Shown here in pieces: positions 26,501-38,500 of a stretch of DNA of 64,000 bases. Positions within the stretch are counted from its first letter, which is position 1. Each line of letters starts with the position of its first letter. The position numbers and the translations under genes are program-made. Origin of the DNA: Vigna angularis. Lineage: Eukaryota; Streptophyta; Magnoliopsida; Fabales; Fabaceae. The stretch is from NCBI RefSeq assembly GCF_016808095.1, contig NC_068977.1:11406479-11470478 (forward strand). Direction: 5' to 3'. The notes beneath the pieces were generated by a model. That model ran no database searches, was not told where the DNA came from, and saw only the letters and a list, made by a program, of their open reading frames with translations.

Positions 26501-29500
26501 TAGTGGAGAATGGGGTGAGGAGGAAAGAGAATTGAGAGTGGTTGCCAGACCCTACTGGCAGGACTTCCAAGAGGTATTAAAGGAGGTTGAGGAGGATGAG
26601 GTTCTGAAGAAGGTGATAGCAGATATTTAGAGGGACCCAAATGCTCATTCAACATACACCCTAGAACAGGATAGGTTGCATTACAAAGGAAGACTGGTGC
26701 TATCTGCGAAATCGGTGTGGATACCCAAGCTTCTGGTTGAGTTCCAATCAACCAGCACGGGAGGCCACTCTGGGGTGTACAAAACGTACAGAAATGTAGC
26801 CCAATCTTTGTATTGGATAGGGATGAAAAGGTCAGTTACAGACTTTGTGGCAAGTTGCTTGGTGTGCCAACAACACAAATATTTGACATCTTCTCCTCAA
26901 GGGCTATTACAACCACTGCCCATACCTCACGCAGTTTGGGAGGAAGTGAGTATGGACTTTATAGTGAAGCTGCCAAAATCCCAAGGTTATGATGCAGTTC
27001 TGGTAGTAGTTGATCGCCTAAGCAAATATGGCCATTTTTTGCCACTCAAGCATCCTTATTCAGCTCAGACGATAGCAGAGGTGTTTGTTAAGGAGGTAGT
27101 GAGGTTACATGGGATCCCAGTTTCAATTGTCAGTGATAGGGATCCCTTGTTCTTGAGCATTTTCTGGAAGGAGCTACTTAGGATGCAGGGATCCCATCTC
27201 AGGATGAGTACAACGTATCATCCTAAGTCAGATGGCCAAACTGAGTTGCTAAACAAAATTTTGGAGGGGTATTTATGGTGTTTCTGCTCTGAGTAGCCAA
27301 AGAGTTGGAGTGCAATGCTATCTTGGGTTGAATACTGGTACAATACCAGTTATCAGGGTGCAACAGGTGTGCACCTTTTGAGACGGTTTATGGTAGACAT
27401 CCACCTTCCTTGAGCAGATTCGTACCAGGGTAGTCACCAGTAGAAGCGGTTGCCCAAGAATTGCAAACAAGAGACGAAGCTCTTAAACAGCTGAAGTTTC
27501 ACTTGACTCGAGCTCAGGATTTAATGACCCAACAGGCGAATAAGAGGAGGCGACCAACAAATATAAAGGTGGAGGATTGGATTTACTTGAAGATCAGACC
27601 TCATAGGCAATCTTCCATGCCATCAAGATTTCATCTGAAACTATCAGCTCGATACTTTGGTCCTTTTCAAGTGGTGCAACAGGTGGGAGAGGTGGCTTAC
27701 AGGCTCAGGTTACCAGAAACAGCTAGGATATACCCAGTCTTCCATGTATCCTAGCTTAAGAAGGTAGTGGGTGGAAAGAAGGTGGAGAAGGAGCTGCCGC
27801 CTGAGTTGCAAGCAGAAGGACCTACGTTTTGGCCCGTTAGAATCTTGGAAAGCAGGCAAGTGCAACAAGGAGAAGAGATGGTTCAGCAAGTGTTGGTGGT
27901 ATGGCAAGAAGGAGGAAGAGAGGGAGCAACCTGGGAAGATAGGATTACTATCAAGGATCAATATCCCGATTTCAACCTTGAGGATAAGGTTGTTGAGGGG
28001 GCGAAGGGTAATGTTAGGAGGTTAAGAGTGTACGAGAGAAGAAATAAACATTAATTGCCTAACTGCTAGGCAGTTAGGAAAGACGGGAATAAGAATGTAT
28101 AAATAGCAATTTTATAGTCTTTTAGAGGACTTTTGGTTAGTTGTTGTTTCTAATAGGAATTTTTCAATCCTGTGGGGGAGGTTAAGCTCTCATGGGCTCT
28201 CTGTACATTGTTTCTTGTCCTTGTTAATACAAGAAAGGCTATTCTTTGTGTCTGGTGTGTGATCTGGAGTGTGTGTGTGTGTGGCTGTCTATTGAGGTTT
28301 CTTGAGTAGAAACCTATCACCACATTATAGGACTCTAAACCTGTCACTTTTTTCTACAACTCATCTAATTAAGGAGCATGAAAGTGGTAATGGTTTGATA
28401 ATTTGTTGTAGGGGATTTAATCACTTTTCAAAAACTAACTCTTGTAAGCTTTTAAGTGGAGGACAAGTTGGCCTTATCGTGCAATTTTTAGCCTGTGTAG
28501 TGAAAGCGGACTGGATTCTTCTTGCTAGATGTTTGTACAATGTTTTTCAAACCCAAAATCTCAATGCTCTTGAAAAGACAAATCATGGATATTTCCTGTT
28601 ATTCAAGTGTTTTCCTTTCAAGGATCTCAGTGCTAAAACATAACATTTTATGTGAATGATGGTGTTGATTTTAAGGTTAATACTATTTGTGGATTTGTAC
28701 AGTTTCATGTTAGATGAAAACCACGACTGGATTTAGAAGTCTTTTTTAATCTGATGTGACATACATGATGCTGATGAATTATTGGTTTTCTTCAAAGATT
28801 TCCATATTTAGGTTATTATTATCTATTAACTTTGTTATTGGTATGTAGGACCATCTTTCAAATATCAGAATGCTTTTGGTGACATTGTTCTGCAATGCAA
28901 ATCTTATATTACTTTGCTTATGTCGTGTTATTGTGCTTAATAAAAGTTATGTTCTTTATTTGTTAGGCCTTACAAGCGCAGGGCTTCAAATATCCACTTA
29001 TCCAGTCTGTATATGATTATTGGAAAGAGAAGGTATGGAATCAACATCATGTTATCATCACTTACATGAGGGACATGCCTCTTTTTTTTTTTATCTATAT
29101 ATAACTTTGTGAATTAGTTTCAATAATGATTTTCATTAGGAATATGGAATCTGTACTGTACCAGGTCTTCATACATTCTTTGTTGGGATGACAAACTGGG
29201 TGAAGTGGGTGTGGGCTTGATTATACCCATCCTTGTTCCTGAAATAAAATTTCACATCCATCCTTGTCCGCAATACTCGATGGGCATGAAATTTGTCTCA
29301 TCACCATACCTGTCGGATGTATTTGTACACGTGTCTGTGCAACTCACATTTATTTTATAGTAAATACAAATCCAAGCAAAGAAAAATGATATTAAGAATT
29401 CAATGTCAAAAGACATACATATTCTTCTCTTCACTGCCAAATAAGAATGAAAATAATTATAATTGCATAAATTTCAAAGTAAAGTACCAAATAGACTAAA

Positions 29501-32500
29501 AATGCCTTAGTAATTTAAAATGAGCATTTGTGCGAGGATGGAACAAATATGTACATATTGATCCTAAATCCTTGGCCCTGATTTGAAAAGTTGGGTATTA
29601 CTCATACTCATGTGTGGTTAATCCAACCTTTTCTTGTTAATATTGGAATAAGTTTGGAAAATACCCGTGTGTAAAATTTTATTTTCCATCTTTAATTCTT
29701 AGAGCATTTTCTAATACAGCTGGCAACAAAGAATATTCTGTTTTAAAACAGAATGAAAAATGCATATTTATGCTGTAATCCCACCCCCCTCAAACTCAAG
29801 GTGAATATTTTTCAGAAAACCCTTTCACATTGAGTTTGCTTTTTGGCTGGAGAGAGAGGCCCTGTCAGCACATCTGATCATTTGATCTCAAGCTGGAATG
29901 TGGTAAATCTGATGTTGTTTCCATAGAACTTTTTCTTGAATAAAAAGTAAATGAGTCTCTGTTAGGATATAGAGTAAGGGGAAAGGGGATTAGGGTAGAA
30001 GGGAGAGGACGGTATAAATAGATTGACTGTATAGTTAGAAGGGACTTTTGATGAATTGATTTGTTGACAGGTATTGACCTGTGACGAGGGTTAAGCCTTG
30101 GTTTCCATTCTGTACAGTGATTCTTACTGTGAATAGAATTCAGTTTCCTTCTTTCTGTGTCTTTTTCTGGGAGGAAGAGAGTTCGTGATTAGGTTCCCCA
30201 TTTAGGAACCTATCAGTCTCTATGTGTTTAGTCCAACTGCAAAGAAGATTGTAAGCTATAGCTACTGCATTTTTAATATCACAGAGCCGAACATGAGTAA
30301 AGAAAGGAACTTGAAGTTCCTATAATAGAGCCTGAACCCCAGTCAACTCAGCTTAAGTCTATTCTGCAATGATCAGCCTCTGTGCCAGGTCTGGCAGTAA
30401 CCTGTTGTTTCTTTGCTTGACCACCAAGTTAGGATCCAAGTAGATGGCAGAACCAAGGTAGATCTTTTGACATAAATGTCGGAGGAGCAGTCAGCATCAC
30501 ACATAGCTGTGACCATTAGGTCTGCAAACAGCAGCTGGTTGCATGTGAAGATCATGAGAGAGAGTGCCCTTAAGATACGTTAGAATTCTTTTGATAGCTA
30601 CTCGGAGAGTCTATGGGGTTTTCCATGAATTGGCAAATTTAGTTAACTTCAAAACCTACTTCAGGCCTTGTGACAGTAGTTACTGCAGGGCACCAACTAC
30701 ATATGTATAATGGGGTCGGATCCTGAAACAAGTTACCACCATTTTTAGAGAACTTGTAGGAGAGAAGAAATAGGTTGGTTGAGCTTCAACCGTTTTGGTC
30801 CTGTGTTATAGGTCTTTAATGTATTTTCTTTGAGTCGTAAAAGGAGACATGTTTGGTAGATGTTTGAGATGAGGTGAGCTGCCAATAATGATAATATCAT
30901 CCACATAAACCAGGATGAAAATAGTGAGTTTGAGGCTTGTATTTGAACAGAGAGAATCATATTTACCAGATTGAGATCCAAACTGAATGAGGGTAAACTT
31001 GAGTCTGTCAAACCACAGCCTTGGTACCTGTTTAGGCCATAAAGTGCCTAGTTTAGCTTCCAAACAAGAGATCTGTCGCCAACTTCAAATCCTGGGGGCT
31101 GCATCATGTAGATTGTTTCTTTTAAGAAAATCATTAAGGAAAGAGTTATTCACATCCAAGTGAAATAACTGCCAATTATTAGCAAGTGCAAGGATGATGG
31201 TGAGCCTGATGGTAATAGGATTAATAACTGAAGAAAATGTTTCATTAAAATTAAAACCATGGGCTTGATACCAACCGAGCTTTTTATTTGTTTGTGGACC
31301 CATTTGCATTTTCTTTAACCCAAAATACCCCTTTACACCACCCTCATGTTGTTCTATCAGAATGCCAGGGAGTTATGAATGGGAAATAGAGAAGGTTGAA
31401 GTCTGGATTATGAAATCCAGACTTGGACCTGGTTTGCATGGGATGATTATTACAGTTCTGGGATCAGTTTCAGTGTGTGCAAGAGTGGGTGAAGAGCTAG
31501 CCTACGTTTGTGATTGGGTGAAGGTGAAGGAATATTTTGAGCACTACGAAGTTTTCAGAGGAACGGACAAGCTGCTGTGAGGATGTAGACAGAACTTTGA
31601 GGTGTGTGGTTTGGAGAAGACAGGAAGATTTAAAGACATGTTAGACATACAGGTCTTGGTTAAAGGTGAAGTATAGAGAGGGAGGTAGCATTAGTGGGAC
31701 CTTTCTGGAAAATTTCAGAGTACGGCCTATTCCATAACCATTGCCACAATGACCACCGTTGTTGTCACCTCAATCTCCGTACATGGCTACTGCTACCACA
31801 AGCATCATTCACCATTATAGCCGCCAAAATGTTCAACATAACTATAATTGGACAAGTTAGGTAACCTTGAGAGTAGTTGACATAGGAAGATAAGGATTGT
31901 TTTTGAAACCTATTGTTCTGAGATTCATGCACAAGAAGAGCCTCAAGTTGTTGGACCAGTCTTGAATATGCTTTCAATGACTGAAACTAATGGTGCATAC
32001 TCTTGAGGTAATCCTTCCAGGTGCAAAAGAAAGGGAATAATTGAAGAAGATACCTTGGTGGTTGCCTCCAGGAAGTGGTGCGACAAGATGGTCAGATTTG
32101 ATCAGAACAAAATGGTAACATAAAAGGTTGTAAAAACTCTAGTTGGGCTTTATAATGTTGTTTAAAAAATGACCTGTTTGCCATGGCCATGTGGCAATGG
32201 CAATAGCAGAAAATGGTGGATGACACCGAAAATGGCCATGTAATGCATTTAAAATGGCATAAGGAATCTAAACTGTCTTGCTATTCTGCCACGATGGCAT
32301 CACACTGCCATTTGACAAAAGTTATATCCACTTATCCACAACCTTTTTATATCAATAACCCTAAGCATATACCTGTTTACTCTATTCTACCCAATATTCT
32401 GTACAATGATGGATTGGATCTTTTTGTCCTTAAGAAAATTTTCCTTTGCGTTTGAATTTCACCTTTGAAAAAGAAAAAGAACACTTGAAAATGTCTCCAT

Positions 32501-35500
32501 TTTATCCACCTAGCTTGAACCATTTGATTTATGTCTATTCCTATGTTTCTTTATATGATAGATCCAAAGTGCCTAAGTTGTGCTACAAAGTATATGATGG
32601 CACTGTGTATTCATGCTATCTAAATTGTAGTTGGTAATTTTTTATTTGCTTTTATTAGTTAGTATATGACAAAAATATCTTTTCCCTTGTTTGTATGCTT
32701 TTTGTGGCAGCGAGAACGATGGCAAAAGCCTGTTTTGCGACGTTTGCAGGTTAGACTTTAGAACATTATAATTAATATATTATTTTCCTGTTATATTAGT
32801 CTGTAGTTTGCTGCTAACTATTGTACTTGATGTTTTTTGTTTTTATTTGTTTTGCCCACGGGGGAGGTGTAGTGGGCCTATATCTATTCTTGTTTACCTA
32901 AAATAGTATGCTGGGCAAGCCCATTATGATGAATTTTGACAAGATGAACTGCATTTTTCATACAGCCACCTCCACCAGTTAACGACACCAACCCATATAA
33001 TGTCTTTCGGCCAAGGGAGAAGGCCCACAGGCTTCACACAAGAAGGGTAGGTGGAAAACTTGGCAAATGTTTTCATTGTACATCATTGTTGGGTAAATGC
33101 TTTTCCCTGAAAGGCATGAGTTTATTTAAGACTTCAAAGGGTTTTAGGTTGACTTAATCCCGTACATTTTTCTTTTCAGATGCAAAGAAGGGAGAACAAT
33201 GTGCAGTCATTTGAAAAGCTTCGCCAGGTCAGCTCTTCAAATTTGATTATGATACTTAGGCTTCTGTTAAAGTTAGTAAAATTGAACTCGGATCTACTCT
33301 TTTTTAGCCGGTCTGGTTAAGTGTGAGATAATGATTTTATGAACTTGTGGTTTACCCTTCCTCTATGAATTATTATTTCAAAGAAAGGGAGTCTTAAAAG
33401 GTTTTAAAGGATTATTAGAGGTTTCTTTGCCCTAATTATTATTTCAGAGAATGTTGAGTTTCTTGAAAGACTTGTGACCTGTGTTCCATGTGGTTCTAAT
33501 CAAGTTTCTCCTGATGATTATACAGAAATCTGAATTCTTTGTAGAATATAATCGTGTATATACGTTGAGTGAAAGTAATATTTCCTCACTTGAAAGTTTA
33601 GTAGAATCATCTTTGCATTGTCATGATCTTTAATCTTTTTACTGTATCTCTCTCATTCACTGTTAAGAGCTCAACTTTTGAGAAAAGAATGTTGTAAAAG
33701 TAATCTCTCTGAAACCCATCAGTTTTTGTGGTTGTAAGTAGGATTGTTGTCATTGTAGTACAACAAATTAATAAGATGGTGGGGGCTTGGAACGGTCTTG
33801 ATTTGACCAGAGAAAAAGAACCTATTTAAGTGATATGTATCCATTAATTTAGTGTGTGGCTTTGTTTGCTTGATATTGTTTGAAAGGCAACATAGTGTTT
33901 GGTAAACAAAATTTCTCATCTAACTGAACTGTCATTATCATGAATTTTCTTTTGATGACGTACTTTAATGAAAAATCCATTTAGTGGATAAGACAACTTG
34001 CAGCTAGATTAATGAGATTTTGAGTAATCTGGTGTTGAAGTAGTTTCTAATTCACTTGATAAAGAAACATAATTTAGAAATTGAGGCACAAGTTTTAGCT
34101 TATGGTTTCTGTTGGAAATCATGCATCAATAACTAAACTATTTTTGGAGAATTAAGAGAAAGAAACTCTCTTTTTCATATTATTATCTTCACACTAAACA
34201 CATACTTATACAATAATGAAAAACAGTAATCAACAATAAACAGTAAACAATAGGCTCCTACAGAGCCTATATCTAAAAACATATTACATTTCAACACTCC
34301 CCCTCAAGCTGGAGCATATAAGTCATATGCCCCAAGCTTGGAACATATAAATTGAATTCTAGGCCCCCTTAGAGATTTGGTCAACATGTCTCCGAGTTGT
34401 TCATTAGAATTGACAAATTCAGTAACCAGTTCCTTTGACAACAACTTCTCTCTAATAAAATGACAGTCAATTTCTATGTGTTTCGTCCTCTCATGAAACA
34501 CAGGATTGGAGGAAATGTGTAGAGCTGCTTGATTGTCACAGTACAGTTTCATTTGCTCATTTTTACAAAACTTCAATTCTTGAAGAAGTTGTTTAATCCA
34601 CACAAGTTCACATGTAGTCAGAGCCATAGATCGGTATTCAGCTTCAGCACTAGATCGAGCAACAACGTTTTGTTTCTTACTTTTCCAAGATACAAGGTTC
34701 CCACCAAGTAAAACACAATATCCTGTAGTAGATCTTCGATCAATTGGACTACCAGCCCAATCTGCATCACAATATCCTTCGATCCGAGTGTTTCCCTTGT
34801 TCTCATACAATAGTCCCTGTCCTGGACTTCCTTTTATGTATCTGAGAATGCGAAGTACTGCATTCCAATGATCAACATGTGGATTTTGCATAAATTGACT
34901 CACAACTCCAACTGGATAAGAAAGATCAGGTCTTGTTATGGTAAGATAAATGAGTTTTCCAACTAGTCTTCTATATCTCTCTGGGTCTGAGAAAGGTTCA
35001 CCCTGATCTGTCATTAACTTTTGATTTGGGTCCATGGGATTGTCAATGGGCTTGCAATTTGTCAGACCTGTTTCCTCTAAAATGTCAAGAGCATATTTCC
35101 TTTGTGAAATAATGACACCTTCTTTTGACTGTGCCACTTTAATACCAAGAAAATATTTTAGACGACCCAGATCTTTAGTTTGAAAGTGATTGAACAGATG
35201 ATTCTTTAACTGATTAATTCTAGTGATGTCATTCCCTGTAATAACAATATCATCAACATACACCATGAGATAAACACATTTGTCAGGAGAATAGTGACCA
35301 TAAAACACTGAATGATCCGCCTCACAACGTTTCAGTCCAAATTTTTGCACCACCTGACTAAATTTACCAAACCAAGCTCGAGGTGATTGCTTTAAGCCAT
35401 AAAGGGAACGACGCAACTTACAAACTAATCCAGACTCCCCCTGAGCAACAAATCCAGGAGGTTGCTCCATGTATATCTCCTCTTCCAGATCACCATGAAG

Positions 35501-38500
35501 GAAGGCATTTTTAATGTCTAACTGATAAAGAGGCCAATGACGAATGGCAGCCATAGCAAGAAAAATACGAACGGTACTGGTTTTAGCCACAGGAGAAAAA
35601 GTATCACAATAGTCTTGGCCATAAACTTGAGTATAGCCCTTAGCTACCAGTCGAGCTTTAAGGCGATCAATTTTACCAGTAGGACCAACTTTAACAGTAT
35701 AAATCCATCTACAACCAACAGGCTTCTTATCAGGAGGAAGAGGGACAAGATCCCAAGTGCCATTGTGTTCAAGTGCCTTCATCTCATCAACCATGGCTTG
35801 TCGCCATCCAGAATGAACAAGTGCCTCATGAATATTATTAGGAACCTTAGTCGATGATAATGAGGAAACAAAGGAGAAATATGTAGGAGACAAGTTATGA
35901 TAACTCACAAAATTATAAATAGGATATGGATTGCGAGTAGAACGAATACCTTTACGGAGGGCAATGGGCCAGTTATCATCTGAATCAGTAGAAGGTGAAG
36001 ATGATGAAGGATCCATGGTCTGAGGATCTGATGCAGAAGGATCTGAGTCTCGAGGATCGTCAGTGTTAGGAGTTCGAGATTGAGTTCGACGTTGATATGT
36101 GATAAGAGGTGGAGGAACAATGTTATTTGGATTTTGATTTTGAGGTACTGAATCAGGAATAATTAGAGGATCACATGTTGGTAAAGGAAACATTTGTTGA
36201 ACAGAGGAACGATCCTCCATGGAGGAAGAAAAAAAAGGTGTATCCTCAAAGAATGTGACATCAGCTGACATATAATATCTCTTTGTGGAGGGAGAATAAC
36301 ATCTATACCCTTTCTGAAGACGAGAGTATCCTAAGAAAACACACTTGATAGCTTTTGCTGAGAGCTTATCAAGACCTGGAGAAACATTATGAACAAAACA
36401 CATACACCCAAATACACGTGGGGAAACATGGTATAAAGTGTCGTTGGGAAAAATGACAGAGTGAGGAATTTTATTATTAAGAGAGGAAGAAGGCATCCTA
36501 TTGATAAGAAAACAGGCAGTGAGGACTGCATCGCCCCAATGATGTACAGGAACATTAGTATTCAACATTAAGGAACGTGCAGTTTCAATGAGATGTCTAT
36601 TCTTTCTTTCTGCAATGCCATTTTGTTGTGGAGTGTGAGGACAGGTTGACTGGTGTAAAATTCCTTGGGAAGATAAGAATGAAGAAAATGCTAGAGAGAA
36701 GTATTCCTTAGCATTATCACTTCGAAGAATTTTAATTGTCTTCCCAAATTGGTTCTTAATTTCAATAAAAAAGGACTTGAATATGGACAAAAGTTCAGAT
36801 CTCTCTTTCATTAAATAAACCCAAGTACATCGAGAGAATTCATCAATAAAGGTTACAAAATAATTAAAACCAAATGAAGTAACACGACTTGGTCCCCAAA
36901 TATCTGAATGAATTATTGAGAAAGGAAAATCACACTGTGTCTCAGATCTTTTAGGATAGGAAGATCTAACATGTTTTCCTAATTGACAAGATTCACAATC
37001 TAAGACTTGGATGTTTTTGAGACTTGGAACCATCATCTTCAACTTGAACAAACTTGGATGGCCTAGACGATCATGCAGAAGTTTGGGGGATGAAGTGGTA
37101 AAGCAGGAAACTGAGGAATGAGGTTTTAAGAAATAAAGTCCTTGAGACTCATGTCCTTCTCCAATCAGACGACCTGTCCCATGTTCCTGTATAACAAAAG
37201 AATTGGCCGTAAAGGTTATGGAACAATTTAAGGTACGAGTCAACTGACTCAAAGAGATTAAATTGTATGGACAATTGGGAACATATAACACAGAATTTAA
37301 ACTTAGTGAAGGAGATAAGGAAACTGTTCCAATTCCCTGAGATTTCACTTTTGATCCATTGGCAACGGTAATGAGATGAGGAATTCTTGGAGAAGACAAT
37401 GAAGAAAATGAAGGAATGTTACCAGAGATATGGTTTGAGGCACCTGAGTCCAGAATCCATGGATTATGACCTTCCACAGATTGAGATAGGCTGGCTGTAG
37501 GCACACTAGTCATGACAGAGGATTGGCCAGGATTAGACGGTTTTCCAGATTTGTAACGTAAAAATTCTTCATATTCTTCATTTGAAATTCTGGATTCTAG
37601 ATCACCAGATTTAGACACATGAGCAACTTTGTCTGGATATCCATGTAGAACATAACATTTGTCTCGAGTATGGCCTAGTTTCTTACAGTATGTGCATTGA
37701 GGAGGAGGACGTATGCTACGACCACCACGTCCTCGGTTGCTTCTGCCTCCTCCTCTTCCTTGTGGCACTCCTCTTCCTTGTGGCATTATCATAGCTGATG
37801 TTCCAATAACATCGATTGAATTCTCATCTTTCACCAATGGAGGTACTCGAAGAAGTCGAGTAACCAAACCATCCATTGAAGGGATTTGATCACCAGCTAA
37901 AACTTGATCACGTACATGATCATAATCGGAGTGTAAGCTTCTCAGAATTAGGACCATGTAAAACTTGTCAAGCTTTTTATTGATCCCTTCTAATGAATCA
38001 GCTACAAAGAAGTTCTTTAATTCTTCTACAGCAGCCCGAGCCTTTGCTATATGAGAAACCATGTCATGGTTGACTTGTTTTAGAGAAGCTACTCTTTGGG
38101 TTGCATCAAAAAGACGTTGTACATCATTTGCAAAAATATCTTCTGCCCTCTTCCAGAATGATGAACATGTTTTATAGGGTCTCAAGATATCTAAAACCTC
38201 TTGCTCCACTGACTGCCACAAAATTGCGCATAACTGAAAATCCAATTTTTGCCATTGAGATTTTTCTTCATCTGGAACCATAGAGATATCTTGTTCTAGA
38301 TGATCATGGTGTCCTTGACCAAGAAACCATAATTCCACTGCAGAAGACCAAGATAAATAATTTTTCCAGTTGAGTTTTGCAGATGTAATGATAGGAGTTG
38401 CAGATAGAGAGGAATTAATTGCAGTAGATGCCATTACAGATCGGAAAATGAACCAGACTTGGAGAGATATTCAACTATTGGGAGAGAGAAAACCCTAGGT

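Larger units (their letters stand above)
18277..28319 (+). mobile_element. Ty3/gypsy chromovirus-type retrotransposon, decayed, hosting a nested copia
   Basis: LTRs are 18277-18580 (304 bp) and 28012-28319 (308 bp). Both start TGTTAGGAGG and end GAAACCTATCA, differ at roughly 5% of positions and contain 'tgtataaatagc'. The flanking 5-mers are TCACA and CCACA, an almost perfect target repeat. A purine tract 'gagggggcgaaggg' precedes the 3' LTR. Order inside is gag, protease, RT, RNase H, integrase, chromodomain-like end, the order of Ty3/gypsy. Several stops and frameshifts make it non-autonomous. It lies in sense orientation in EPL1 intron 4. A 4.9-kb copia element (19862-24765) splits its protease. 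Confidence 0.9.
17961..28330 (+). mobile_element. old TRIM in EPL1 intron 4, split by the gypsy insertion
   Basis: The parts 17961-18079 ('ccttacaagttagttttgtaag' etc.) and 18185-18276 plus about 28320-28330 resemble two LTRs of a TRIM. Between them lies a degenerate primer site 'tatcagag' (18080-18087) and a short non-coding interior. The gypsy element begins at 18277 within the second LTR-like part. Ends are decayed; this is inferred from similarity to the better-kept TRIMs in the window. Confidence 0.4.
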
